From Bacteroides sp. (GTDB taxonomy: Bacteria > Bacteroidota > Bacteroidia > Bacteroidales > Bacteroidaceae): 32,178 nucleotides of DNA. The notes beneath the pieces were generated by a model. The model saw only the letters and a list, made by a program, of their open reading frames with translations, had not been told where the DNA came from and made no database searches. The stretch covers positions 1-32,178 of the forward strand of contig JAJBTC010000061.1 in assembly GCA_020861095.1 (NCBI GenBank), given 5' to 3'. Positions 1 through 8,947 of this stretch are shown piece by piece. Every line of letters starts with the position of its first letter. Positions within the stretch are counted from its first letter, which is position 1. The translations under genes and the position numbers were made by a program.

Positions 1-42
1 GATCAAGAAATATGTGATAAAACACATTTTTCAATGTTTTTA

Positions 43-75
43 TTTGGTATGTTGTACAACATGTATTTATATTTG
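43..75 (+). promoter_or_regulatory. Bacteroides-type promoter of the small secreted protein gene, with internal palindrome
   Basis: A TTTG (-33 type) at 43-46 and TATATTTG (TAnnTTTG, -7 type) at 68-75 are separated by 21 bases, the spacing expected for the Bacteroidetes primary sigma factor. The space between them contains the perfect 14-base palindrome ATGTTGTACAACAT (49-62), a good candidate operator. The start codon lies about 95 bases downstream, so a fairly long leader is predicted. The promoter call rests on consensus matching only. Confidence 0.6.
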
Positions 76-171
76 TACAGGTAAAAAGAAAAAAACGAAT
101 AAAATACCGTTTTCAACAGGTATTAGTTTTCAGATTGTTTTTAGGTATAACAAATTAAAATGTAGGTAATT

Positions 172-525
172 ATGAAACGTTTAGGATTAACACTGGTGGC
201 AGCCATCTGCTTAGCTGCTTCGACTTTTGCAGCAGGAAATCAACCTACAACTGCAAAATGGGAAAGTAACATCAACGTAAAGGGTCTGAGCAGATACCTC
301 AACCTCTCTGCCAATCAGGTAGAAGAAGTGACAAATATCTGTGATTTCTTTACAGTACAAATGAATCGCGCAAACAGCGCTAAGAAAAACAAAGATGCAA
401 AACTGCACAACGCGGTTTACGGAAATCTCAAATTGATGAAAAAGACGCTCACTGAAGAGCAGTATTCAAAGTACATCCGTCTGATCAACGTAACTCTGAA
501 CAACAAAGGAATTGTATTGGAATAA
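172..525 (+). CDS. Small secreted helical protein, function unknown
   Basis: The 117-residue product starts with a Sec signal peptide (basic MKR, hydrophobic core, cleavage likely after the A-rich STFA around residue 20). The mature part is short, about 95 residues, basic and predicted helical; the pieces LNLSANQVEEV and LTEEQYSKYIRL follow the 'L(S/T)xxQ' helix pattern seen in small periplasmic Spy/CpxP-like proteins, but I do not see the full family signature and this is only an analogy. It is a single-gene transcription unit: its own promoter lies upstream and a strong terminator starts 21 bases after the stop. I do not recognise a function; secretion to the periplasm is the only firm inference. 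Confidence 0.8.
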   Translation: MKRLGLTLVAAICLAASTFAAGNQPTTAKWESNINVKGLSRYLNLSANQVEEVTNICDFFTVQMNRANSAKKNKDAKLHNAVYGNLKLMKKTLTEEQYSKYIRLINVTLNNKGIVLE

Positions 526-546
526 GAGGATGTAGTATCCAATAGT

Positions 547-585
547 AAAGAGGTGTGATCCGCGAAGGATCTCACCTCTTTTTTT
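547..585 (+). terminator. Rho-independent terminator
   Basis: A 15-bp stem with one T-T mismatch (547-561 pairing with 567-581), loop GCGAA, is followed directly by a run of T ending in TTTC. It ends the transcript of the small secreted protein gene. Confidence 0.9.
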
Positions 586-770
586 CTTCCTCTCTCTCTG
601 CCTCTTTATACGATTGAGAAGTATGTATAATACATTTCTGCATTTTCAACTCATTTTTTCGGGACAACACAAATCCGTTTCAAATGTTATAGGTATATTC
701 AGAGCTTGTTACGTGAGAGGTCAAGACCCGGAATATCTGATTATTGTTTATCCCCAGAATAGAGAGGCTT

Positions 771-1454
771 ATGAAATTTATAAAAATATGGATCCCTGTA
801 GTATCTGTGATCATTCTGATCTTAGTGGTACTGATTTCCAGCCCGCGCAACATACACTACCGGCGGGAAATGAAAGAAGGGAATGTGTTTGCGGATAATA
901 TAACCAACTATTACCGCCAGTACCATCAACTCCCTTCCGAGACCGATAAAAACACATTGGAAAAACTCAACCCGATACGTCCTTACAGATCCTGGTGGCC
1001 ACTCTACGAAGCCGGGCCGGATCAGACCTTCACGCTGACATTTGTCGGAGGCAAATCTCCTTATAGTCTGCGCTACTACTCTGAGGATGGAAATTGGGAA
1101 AAAGTCTATTCGACCTCTGAAGTGGAGCTGAAAACCATACCGCAACGTATGTCTGCTTCATCGGATGTCATGCGGCTGATGATCACCAATCATTTAAAAA
1201 CCTCTGTAAGATACGGAAATTCTTATGTACTGGAACACCAACGGGAAGAAGCGTGGCATCCGGTCTACTTTCCATCCAACGATCTGCTTACTTCACCGCT
1301 AACCGTTCTGGGAGCCGGGGAGACGAAAGTAGATACGTTGTTCTTCAACTCGCAAGAGTCAGAGTATCCTTCGGGGCACTACCGCGTCAGCAAACTTATC
1401 CATTCGAATGATCAGGAGATATGTGCGGTGGCATATTTCGATTTGCATCCATAG
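771..1454 (+). CDS. Membrane-anchored protein with Ig-like C-terminal domain
   Basis: I place the start at the ATG at 771, preceded by AGAGAGG, rather than the in-frame ATG at 744, because the product then begins with a compact N-terminal anchor (MKFIKIW followed by about 18 hydrophobic residues). The product is about 227 residues. Residues about 30-120 are extracytoplasmic with many aromatic residues (RSWWPLY). The C-terminal 100 residues (NSYVLEHQREEAWHPVYF ... YPSGHYRVSKLI) have the beta-rich pattern of bacterial Ig-like domains of the Big_14 type, in which a value 'pleases' or modulates a cell-surface function. The gene stands alone and faces the epimerase gene convergently, with about 80 bases between the two stops. 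The exact role is unknown. Confidence 0.75.
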   Translation: MKFIKIWIPVVSVIILILVVLISSPRNIHYRREMKEGNVFADNITNYYRQYHQLPSETDKNTLEKLNPIRPYRSWWPLYEAGPDQTFTLTFVGGKSPYSLRYYSEDGNWEKVYSTSEVELKTIPQRMSASSDVMRLMITNHLKTSVRYGNSYVLEHQREEAWHPVYFPSNDLLTSPLTVLGAGETKVDTLFFNSQESEYPSGHYRVSKLIHSNDQEICAVAYFDLHP

Positions 1455-1533
1455 CTTTCGTTCAGGAGTACGCAGGAGTGCCGGAGTATATACTACACCT
1501 CTTGCCATAGTTTTCTGTGGACTCAGAAAAAGC

Positions 1534-2403
1534 CTACTTGCCGAGTGTAAGCAAAAAATGTTGCAGATCAGGCATCCCGAAAGAAAAACCATTTTCCACC
1601 AGTCGGGCAGGACGTACACACTGTCCTTCCATAAGGCTGACAGCTACCTCACCCATAGCCAGTTTCAGCAGGCTACCCGGTATCTTAAACGGTATATGGG
1701 CTCTGTAGTGCTCGCCTACTAACTGACAAAACTGTTTGTTGGTAAGCAACTGAGGAGCTACCAGATTCACCACTCCTTCTACATCAGCCGTACCTATGAC
1801 GAACGCTATCGCACGCATCAGATCGGTGAGAGCGATCCAGCAAAGGTACTGATCTCCGGGAGCAAACCACGCAGACACGCCCAGACGAGCCGGCAGAGCC
1901 AACTTTCCGAAGGCTCCTCCATCTTTGGCAAGCACGATCCCGAACCGAGTAATCACCGTACGAACCGCACCGGATGCACGCCATGCCTCTTTTTCCCACT
2001 GTTCACACACATCGGACAGGAAACTGTCTCCTTTGCGGGAGTTATGTTCGTCGAAACACCCCTTATCCGGATAGTATCCCACAGCGGAAGCAGAGACAAA
2101 CAGAGCAGGTTTTTCAGTGGCCTGTAGTATCGCATCTACTAATGCCCGGGTAGGCTGTACACGGCTACTGATCAGTTCTTTCTTATAAGATTTGCTCCAA
2201 CGTTTGATAATAGGTGCTCCGGCCAGGTTGATAACGACATCACATCCGGCTACGAGCTCTGCCAGTTGGCGGGAAGCGGAAGGATGGAAATGTTGCCTGG
2301 AAAGAGGGATCACCTGATACCCTTTTTCTGTCAGGAACCGGCTCAGGTGGCTACCTATAAATCCACTGGCTCCACTCATGGCTATTTTTCGGAGTTTTTC
2401 CAT
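1534..2403 (-). CDS. TIGR01777-family NAD(P)-binding epimerase (YfcH-like)
   Basis: About 289 residues when started at the MEKLRKIAMSG methionine; an in-frame start 60 bases upstream is possible but would add a non-conserved leader before the Rossmann fold. The nucleotide-binding motif GASGFIGSH stands at the N-terminus. Further family marks are a SASAVGYYPDKG segment that contains the SDR-type tyrosine, and the C-terminal DUF1731-like stretch (GSLLKLAMGE, RPARLVENGF). The family is called 'epimerase' or 'cell division inhibitor SulA-like' in databases, but the substrate is not known; a sugar-nucleotide or related substrate is presumed. It is convergent with the membrane-anchored protein gene and separated from the ATPase gene downstream by a repeat-containing 490-base spacer. 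Confidence 0.9.
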   Translation of the reverse strand: MEKLRKIAMSGASGFIGSHLSRFLTEKGYQVIPLSRQHFHPSASRQLAELVAGCDVVINLAGAPIIKRWSKSYKKELISSRVQPTRALVDAILQATEKPALFVSASAVGYYPDKGCFDEHNSRKGDSFLSDVCEQWEKEAWRASGAVRTVITRFGIVLAKDGGAFGKLALPARLGVSAWFAPGDQYLCWIALTDLMRAIAFVIGTADVEGVVNLVAPQLLTNKQFCQLVGEHYRAHIPFKIPGSLLKLAMGEVAVSLMEGQCVRPARLVENGFSFGMPDLQHFLLTLGK

Positions 2404-2495
2404 TTTTACGATGAATTGTATTTGATATGAACCCTGAAGAACGTTGAACGAGACCGTCTCCAAATAAAAAATGAAAGTATCTTCTCATGCTGTAA

Positions 2496-2546
2496 GTACG
2501 TACGATCGAAAGAAAAATGACATAAAGAAATTTCGGTCGTACGTAC
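2496..2546. repeat. Inverted repeat, 16-bp arms
   Basis: GTACGTACGATCGAAA (2496-2511) and TTTCGGTCGTACGTAC (2531-2546) are inverted copies with one mismatch, around a 19-base A-rich loop. It lies upstream of the epimerase gene, so it may be an operator, a hairpin, or the end of a dispersed element. Confidence 0.7.
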
Positions 2547-2892
2547 AGCTCCCATCTGGGTATGCGCCTCGCATCCCAGGGTGGCGGCTCGTTCCGTTCC
2601 TCTACGCTTCACCCCGCCCTGGGATAGCATCGGTCGTGCTTTCAGCACTTGCAGATATCCTTATTCGTCTAAAGAGATTGAAAAAGGTCAGACTCTAATA
2701 AAAGAAAATCTATTTTGAAACAATCTCTTCTCATTATACCTATTTATATCCATTTCATTTAAACACTCTTTTCCGCATAAAAGTTAATTCTTACTCAGAC
2801 AAAAATACATAAACCTGCTGTTTTATATACATGCAAAGGCCGGAAACATACGCTGCTCCGGCCTTTACATAGGTAAGGAAAGGCGTTTCTGC
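2547..2892. other. Gene-free spacer with a second, GC-rich hairpin
   Basis: No credible coding frame is present. ATCCCAGGG (2573-2581) and CCCTGGGAT (2617-2625) form a 9-bp stem, with GC-rich flanks that differ in composition from the AT-rich remainder (2690-2820). The GC-rich block 2550-2655 looks like an inserted dispersed element rather than native spacer; a nucleotide search in related genomes is needed to confirm. Confidence 0.5.
2835..2866 (-). terminator. Hairpin behind the DUF3686 ATPase gene
   Basis: AAAGGCCGGA (2835-2844) and TCCGGCCTTT (2857-2866) form a perfect 10-bp stem with a 12-base loop, 27 bases after the ATPase stop codon. On the minus strand the T-run is short (CCTTT inside the stem), so this is a probable rather than classical terminator. 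Confidence 0.6.
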
Positions 2893-5800
2893 CTATTTCT
2901 CTCCCAGCACTTTGCGTATGCCCTGAAGATTCTCATTGAACTCTGCCAGTTGGGCGATCACAAGCCCGGTCTGGCTATCGGTCTGGATAGCCGCGAACTT
3001 ATTGTTTTTCATAAACTGTTCACAGATATACTTCCACCTTTCCTGTTCGTCCGGAGAAAGCACACCTGACATCTCTTTCAGTTTCAACAGATTGGCTTCG
3101 CTGTCTGAGGTCAGTGTCTGCGACTCATTTTCATAATGCGTCAGGATGAGCCTGTCTACCTCTGCCCGGTTCATCAACGGCACCAGTCGGGAGATCATCT
3201 TACTCATATCACGATATGAACCCTGTAATTTGAAGGCCGGTTCTACCCGATAGGCATCCTGCATAGCCGCACTCCGTATATATTGCTTATTCACTTCAAG
3301 GACCGTCTGCCGGACCACCAGGGCGTTCCGCAGCACAGCCACAAAGTCGTCTACATCCTGTTGGGTATAGTTCCCTTCCAGATCGGGCATTACCTCGCTG
3401 CCATTTTCTACATACTCTACCAGTTTATAGAAATCGGCAAAACTCTTCGAAGCGATCCGCTGAAACCACGTATTCTCGACCACCGCGTTTTCCAACAGGC
3501 TCAGGCGGAACAACGCATCGGCATCCCCGATCACATCGCCCAGGTTGTAGACATCCGCGCGGTTGGCAAGCATATCGGGGATCTGGAATTTCTCTCCGCT
3601 CTCCGTATAGGGATTACCGGCCATGATCACACAGAAGCGTTTGCCCCGCAGGTCATAGGTACGGCTCTCTCCTTCGAAAATACCATCCATTTTGCGTTGT
3701 CCGTCTGCCAGGGAGATGAACTTTTGCAGGAATTCCGAACTGCAATGCTGGATATCATCCAGATAGAGCATCACATTGTCTGCCATTTCAAAGGAGAGGT
3801 TTATCTTTTTCAGTTCTTCCCGCGCGCCCGAGGTCCTGGCCTCCGCCGGATCGATGGAGGTGATCGAGTGTCCGATGGTAGGACCGTTGATCTTCACAAA
3901 CGTGAGTCCCATGACGCTGGCCAGATACTCCATCAGGGTCGTCTTTCCATACCCCGGAGGCGATAGCAACAGCAACATCCCCATACGGGCCGTGCGTTTG
4001 TTCTCACCGGCCACACCTAATTGTTTGGCCAGATTGGCCCCGATCAGCGGCAGATAGACTTCATTGATCAGTTTGTTGCGCACAAAAGAGGTCAGCACCC
4101 GGGGTTTAAACTCATCCACTTTCAACGTCTTCCGGTAGTCCCGGATCAACTGCTCTTTCAGTTGTGTGAAGGCGTTGTAAGCAGGGACATCTACCTCGGT
4201 AAAATACTTCATCTTCGCCACCAGCTCGTGATAGTCTACACGGTAGCGGTTCTTTTCTATCAGCGGATGGCTTCCGCGCAGTTCCTCTGTTTCGATGCGG
4301 TCGGAGCTTTTTCTCACCTCAAAACTTTGTCCCCGCAACAGCAGAAGACAGGCTGTCTCTCCGATATACTTCCGGAGGTATGCGTACGATCCGGACAGTT
4401 CGATGAAAGAAGACAGCCAGTTTACTACCAGATAGAAACGCTCTACTGAACCGAACGTTTCATCGGCCACGTCGCTGCTGAAGTTATCATATAGTTTCTG
4501 ACGACGCAGATAACCGGTAAACTCCTTCTCCAGTTCTTTGGCATACTGGCTGATAGTGAACGAATGGTTTCCGGCAAATTCCCGGAAAAGATACAAAGCC
4601 ACATCGTCCGGAGCCACATCGGTACCGGAAAAATGCCTGTTCCACTTCCCGTACATGTCCCGGATCTGCCGGATCACATACTGATAATTGTCTGAATGGG
4701 GAAAAGCGCGCAGCACATTATGGGCTGAAAGGATCAGTTTGTAGAGCAGATCTTTCTCCTGATCCTGCACACTGTTCCAGAACAGTTGGGCAGCTACACG
4801 CACCCGCGGTGCGAAGGTAAGTACACCCAACTGTTCGTGTGCTTCCCTGAATTTCCGAAAGAGAGTTAGCGCATCCTGGTCGTGTACTCCTTTGAGGTAA
4901 GACTCCGAATAACTCTGCTCTACCCTGCGTGCAATGAATGCCCGGGCATCCAGACCGGGCTGTACCAGACTTTCACAGAAAGCCAGCCAGGCTAAGTATT
5001 CGGCACGGTACACCTGTCTGTTCTCAGAGACTATCTCTTGTTCCCAGATCTCCCGGTAGCGATCTACCTCGCCGTGAGCCAGTTCTTTGTAGAAGTTGCT
5101 ACCCGTCAGGTGGTAGAAAAGTTTCTCGCCCCGGCGCACGACGGTAAGGTCGAGTGACTGACGATTTACGGCAAACTTGTAACTACCCAGCGCGATGATA
5201 TTCTCCCCATCAACAAACAGTTCGGTCTTATCCTTGAGAATACGCAACGCATCTTCCTGAGAGGTCTTCAGTGAATTCTCGAGGTTTTCCGCTTTCGATA
5301 CATCTCCCAGTCCGCGCAGTTCCTCAGCCAGCTTCCGCACCTTATCCACCATCAGATCGGCAGAGTAGAATCCATGTATCTCTTCTTTGGTCTTGAAGGA
5401 TTGAGCCTTGTTTTCTACGTTCTTCAGTACACGCAGACCGATCTGTTCCAGCGAACTGGTGCGCCGGTTGATCTGCTCGATCAGCTGTGCCTTGCGTCCG
5501 TCAAAAGCTTTCACCACCTCGGTACGCTTGTCGGCGATCACCAGAATGAAATCGTCGTGATCGGCAAATTTGCTTTCCAGTTCTTCTACCTGTACACTCA
5601 CTTTGGTGAAGTACTCGTCGCACTTATCCGGTGTGGTAGCCAGTTCCAGGAAATTCACAATGCTCTGCTCCAGCAGGGTCAGCTGGGCACGGAACTCGGC
5701 CACCGCCTCTTTGGTGCGAAGCGAATCTACCTTTTTCTTCAGTTGCGCGCGCACTTCGTTCAGTGAAGAGAAGATCAGTGATATTTTCTCTATGATGCGC

Positions 5801-7731
5801 GTGGTATGGGTCGTATCCTCTATCTTCAGGCTGTTAAGAATGTCTATCAGCAATTCCAGTTCGGCAGAGATCTCCTTGCAGGTGTCTTCGATCTTCCGGG
5901 CATCTATCACCTTGGTTACCGTATCCACCTGTTCCCGTTGCAGCTCTACCTTCTGTTCGTAAGGAGCGAGTGCCTCGTCACGGAGCAGGAACTGCACGGT
6001 ACGTTCCGACAGCCTGCCGGAGGTAGTAGCCAGTGTTTGTTTCATCTCTTCGATCCGTCCGGCATCGATGTATTTCACATCTGCCAGTTCGATGAGTTGT
6101 CCCTGCATGCCCCGCGTATCCGCCAGCAGCCTAACTAATGGTTCCAACGAATCGCTCCGCATATTTTTCACCATCAGCAGCAGCTGATCTACCTTCTCCG
6201 CGATTGTCTCAAGTACTTCGGCAGCATGCTTCTTCTGCTGTTTCACCTTGACAAACTCATCGATAGCGGTATTGGCTATGTCTTTGATCTGGCGCAACGG
6301 ATCGGCCAGGGCACAGGTAGAATCGTCCGCGATCCAGAAATAGGCATCTAAGATATCGCCGGACTTTTTCAGGATATCTTCATAGAGTCCTTCGTAGGTA
6401 TCTTCTTTGTTGATCAGCTGGATCACCTCCTGACATTCGGCCATGGCTTTGACAATGTCCTTGTTACCGATCTTATACAGGATATTATCCGCTTTCTCCC
6501 GGTTCTCGGTCATTTCCACCGGATAGGGTGTCTGCCAGATCTGCACCTGGTGATGGCGGGTTGCCTCCTTCTCCGAACGGAAAAAGATCAGTGTACCATC
6601 GGGGAACAGGGTGAAGCCGTTGCAGATGATGGGTGTCTCTACCTGCTGACGGATGAGGTTGTACGACATCAATACATACGTGTTGGTGGCGTACTGATAG
6701 AAGACATACAGATAGTCTTCTCCGTTGGGCGACTGTATCTTCCGGAGAAATTCCAGACTTTGCAGGTCATTTTCAAAGAGTTTATACTCTCCGTTCTGCA
6801 GGTAATAACCGTTGGGGAAGATGACCCCGTGATTGTCGGGCAACAGGATACCGGCATCGTTGAGCGTACGGATATTGACCACCTCTTTGGTACGGGTATT
6901 GAATACGAAGGAACGGAAGCTTTCCTGATAGGGTTTGATACGAATCAGGATCAGGTTGCCCAGATCGGCATAGTAATATTCGGCATCGTCGAGCTGCTGA
7001 TCTTTGTTCTCCACCGCCTCGGCGTAGATCCCTCTGCCGGTCTGTGTATTGTCTTCGATCTTGAAGGTAATGTCCCCTCCAGTGGCTTCGATAAAGACCT
7101 TATCCAGAATAGATACGTGCGGAAACTCCCCCATGCGCCGATCTTCCAGGGTAGTCTTTATCCACTGGAATTCATGCTGAGGGGCTTTGACTACCTCATG
7201 TATGCTCCGGTCGTCTATATAATGGAGTTTATCGTCCTTGATGAGCCATTTAAAGGCTTTCAGATCTTCTGCATTCCGGCTGGTCTGGAAGATCATATAG
7301 AGGTAATTCTCTGTCTTGCGGAATTTGGAGAAGATAGAGTCGCGATAGTATTTATAGAGATTCTTGTAGTCGTTCACAAAGGCCGGGTCCCGGATCAGGT
7401 CCAGCGAATGAGGAATAAACTGATTGTCCTCGAACGTATATATACTGAATACATCGCTCAGTTCTATCTCCGACCGCAGGCCGAAGTGTACATTGTATCC
7501 GAAGATGCAGTAGTTGCCTAAGGCCATGATGCCCCGGGCCACGCAATTGTTGTCCGTAGTGATGCGTTGGTTGGCTACCAGCGTAAAATCCGTGGAACTG
7601 AATACCTCTTTGCGCGACTCGTTCAGTTGATTGAGTCGGCCGGTCAGCAGTTCTTTCTGTGCCAGCAAACGCTTGCGTATGATCTCATACGTACCTGACT
7701 CCAGGGTTTCGATATGTTTATCCGGCTCCAT
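2893..7731 (-). CDS. DUF3686/AAA+ ATPase ('DNA repair ATPase')
   Basis: This 1612-residue protein has three parts. The N-terminal ~430 residues are beta-rich with repeated aromatic/acidic segments (GNYCIFGYNVHFGL, YLYMIFQ, YVFYQYATNTYVLMSYN) and match my memory of DUF3686, probably propeller-like. Residues about 450-870 are charged, heptad-rich and predicted to form long coiled coils. The C-terminal third holds an AAA+ core: Walker A SPPGYGKTTL at about 1256-1266, Walker B VMLYLDDIQ near 1320, and a sensor-1-like CVIMAGNPY. No nuclease or helicase motif is visible, so the 'DNA repair' label is weak. Family knowledge links such ATPases to flotillin/Band-7 partners; here a flotillin fragment lies upstream on the same strand. 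The reading frame is intact. Role inferred: ATP-driven remodelling at the membrane; substrate unknown. Confidence 0.88.
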   Translation of the reverse strand: MEPDKHIETLESGTYEIIRKRLLAQKELLTGRLNQLNESRKEVFSSTDFTLVANQRITTDNNCVARGIMALGNYCIFGYNVHFGLRSEIELSDVFSIYTFEDNQFIPHSLDLIRDPAFVNDYKNLYKYYRDSIFSKFRKTENYLYMIFQTSRNAEDLKAFKWLIKDDKLHYIDDRSIHEVVKAPQHEFQWIKTTLEDRRMGEFPHVSILDKVFIEATGGDITFKIEDNTQTGRGIYAEAVENKDQQLDDAEYYYADLGNLILIRIKPYQESFRSFVFNTRTKEVVNIRTLNDAGILLPDNHGVIFPNGYYLQNGEYKLFENDLQSLEFLRKIQSPNGEDYLYVFYQYATNTYVLMSYNLIRQQVETPIICNGFTLFPDGTLIFFRSEKEATRHHQVQIWQTPYPVEMTENREKADNILYKIGNKDIVKAMAECQEVIQLINKEDTYEGLYEDILKKSGDILDAYFWIADDSTCALADPLRQIKDIANTAIDEFVKVKQQKKHAAEVLETIAEKVDQLLLMVKNMRSDSLEPLVRLLADTRGMQGQLIELADVKYIDAGRIEEMKQTLATTSGRLSERTVQFLLRDEALAPYEQKVELQREQVDTVTKVIDARKIEDTCKEISAELELLIDILNSLKIEDTTHTTRIIEKISLIFSSLNEVRAQLKKKVDSLRTKEAVAEFRAQLTLLEQSIVNFLELATTPDKCDEYFTKVSVQVEELESKFADHDDFILVIADKRTEVVKAFDGRKAQLIEQINRRTSSLEQIGLRVLKNVENKAQSFKTKEEIHGFYSADLMVDKVRKLAEELRGLGDVSKAENLENSLKTSQEDALRILKDKTELFVDGENIIALGSYKFAVNRQSLDLTVVRRGEKLFYHLTGSNFYKELAHGEVDRYREIWEQEIVSENRQVYRAEYLAWLAFCESLVQPGLDARAFIARRVEQSYSESYLKGVHDQDALTLFRKFREAHEQLGVLTFAPRVRVAAQLFWNSVQDQEKDLLYKLILSAHNVLRAFPHSDNYQYVIRQIRDMYGKWNRHFSGTDVAPDDVALYLFREFAGNHSFTISQYAKELEKEFTGYLRRQKLYDNFSSDVADETFGSVERFYLVVNWLSSFIELSGSYAYLRKYIGETACLLLLRGQSFEVRKSSDRIETEELRGSHPLIEKNRYRVDYHELVAKMKYFTEVDVPAYNAFTQLKEQLIRDYRKTLKVDEFKPRVLTSFVRNKLINEVYLPLIGANLAKQLGVAGENKRTARMGMLLLLSPPGYGKTTLMEYLASVMGLTFVKINGPTIGHSITSIDPAEARTSGAREELKKINLSFEMADNVMLYLDDIQHCSSEFLQKFISLADGQRKMDGIFEGESRTYDLRGKRFCVIMAGNPYTESGEKFQIPDMLANRADVYNLGDVIGDADALFRLSLLENAVVENTWFQRIASKSFADFYKLVEYVENGSEVMPDLEGNYTQQDVDDFVAVLRNALVVRQTVLEVNKQYIRSAAMQDAYRVEPAFKLQGSYRDMSKMISRLVPLMNRAEVDRLILTHYENESQTLTSDSEANLLKLKEMSGVLSPDEQERWKYICEQFMKNNKFAAIQTDSQTGLVIAQLAEFNENLQGIRKVLGEK

Positions 7732-7891
7732 ATATTTTCAGCGTAGAATAAAAATTGTATATAAGTTGATGTACGATGTCTGATTTATTCCTTCATCCCG
7801 ACCATTATCAGAGGATGAAAGCGAAGGGACGTTGGACAGACAAATACGAGACAGTGTAAGGTTGTGCAGCTATCCCGACCCTATGATCTAC

Positions 7892-8006
7892 CTGTAGAGA
7901 CGCATAGTTGCGTCTCCGTGTCACAGATCCCGTATCGAATACACCGTTCAATGTTTTTCGAATGATGGGACGTACACCGCGGAGACGCAACTATGCGTCT
8001 CTACAG
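7892..8006. repeat. MITE-like element with 27-bp perfect inverted repeats
   Basis: The 27-base arms at 7892-7918 and 7980-8006 are exact reverse complements. Each arm is itself nearly self-complementary (GAGACGCA TAGT TGCGTCTC), so the element can fold as a cruciform or as two small hairpins. The 61-base core holds no gene. A 38-base match to the right arm plus core edge recurs at 21640-21679, which shows that this is a dispersed element and not a local operator. Confidence 0.8.
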
Positions 8007-8097
8007 ACTGATCGCGTAGAATGAATGGGAGGGATAATGTGATAATGTCTATAGGTTCCATGATATATCGTCCCATTAAAAACAGCGAAAGGTGTGC

Positions 8098-8115
8098 GAT
8101 CGTACATCGTAAATC
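8098..8115 (-). repeat. GATTTACGATGTACGATT-type repeat
   Basis: On the minus strand this reads GATTTACGATGTACGATC and begins 17 bases after the stop codon of the flotillin fragment. Other copies in the window are near 9281, 9358, 21929, 22015, 25135 and 25408. Confidence 0.75.
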
Positions 8116-8131
8116 ACTCCATCCCACCTAT

Positions 8132-8947
8132 TCAGAGTTTCCGGTTGGAAACTCCCATCGACTTAGCCATAGACATCAGATCATCCAGAAAACCTTTGTC
8201 TTTGTCATTATCCGCCTGCATCCGCATTTTCAGGATCAGAGAGGCAATGCTCAGGTTCTTGATATCTGCTGTAGAGATGTTCAGCCGTCCGGCGATATCA
8301 CGGATACGCTCCATCAGATCACCTTCCGCTCCATCGTTGCCAAGCAAAGCCTTCTTTACCTGGCTCAGGTTGTCGCTTTCATTCACCAAACAGTCAATAC
8401 CCCTGGCGTTGGAGATCTGTTTCACAATATTTTCGAAGAACATGGTTTCGCCACCTACGATATCGATATCGGCGTTCCTGAGTGCTTCGCCCAGTACCTG
8501 TGCCTGCGCGTCGGCAATATCTTTCTGGATATGGATCTGAGCCAGTTCCACCTCTTTCTCTTTCTGAAGGGTGAGTTTGAACTCTTCGTGCTCCTTGCCC
8601 ACTCCGTCTAATTTCTTCATGGCGGCCGCCTTCTCTTCGATACCCGCGGCTTCGGCCAGTGCTTTCTCTTTCGTTACTTCGGCCTCTATCAGACCCTCTT
8701 TGCGCTTGGCTTCGGCTTTCACTTCGATACCTGTAGCCTCTGCCTGAGCAGTCTTCTCTATGATACTGGATTCGCCAATGGCGGTAGCCAGAACCTTTTC
8801 TCTGGAGACTTCCGCTTCTACCAAACCCTCTTTCTTTTTCGCTTCCGCCTTGCGTTCGATCACGGTTGCCTCTACGATGCCCTGTTGTTCGAGAGCTTCT
8901 GCCTTGGCCTTGATCACTTCTGCCTCTGCCAATCCGTAAGTGGAGCG
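8132..8947 (-). pseudogene. Flotillin/SPFH-family protein, 5'-truncated (C-terminal half only)
   Basis: The frame encodes the typical flotillin C-terminal half: an Ala/Glu/Lys-rich heptad coiled coil (repeated EAEVxKEKAxAEAxGIEEKA-like units) followed by a conserved tail (IVGGETMFFENIVKQISNA, LKMRMQADND). The N-terminal membrane segment and SPFH/Band-7 domain, about 200-300 residues, are absent. Family-like residues RSTYGLAEAEV continue in frame up to about 8947, upstream of the only possible non-ATG start (TTG at 8930-8932), and the frame then meets a stop at 8975-8977. The nearest ATG (8961-8963) is in another frame. Only 430 bases separate it from the next gene, too few for the missing part. 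I infer a deletion; the intact ATPase downstream would be its former partner. A translated coiled-coil remnant of 266 residues is possible. Confidence 0.75.

Larger units (their letters stand above)
7732..8131. other. 400-base spacer between ATPase and flotillin fragment, repeat-filled
   Basis: No credible gene. It contains the 27-bp inverted repeat pair (7892-7918 and 7980-8006) and, at 8098-8115, a copy of the GATTTACGATGTACGATC-type repeat in minus orientation. No clear TAnnTTTG box for the ATPase gene was found near its start. Genes of one functional module are usually closer, so the spacer may have grown by insertion. Confidence 0.65.

Noticed and set aside
3283..7521. Long open frames on the plus strand opposite the DUF3686 ATPase (for example 6550-7521 and 3283-3966)
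   Set aside because: They mirror the codon pattern of the real gene on the other strand, have no ribosome binding site or promoter, and no recognisable domain.
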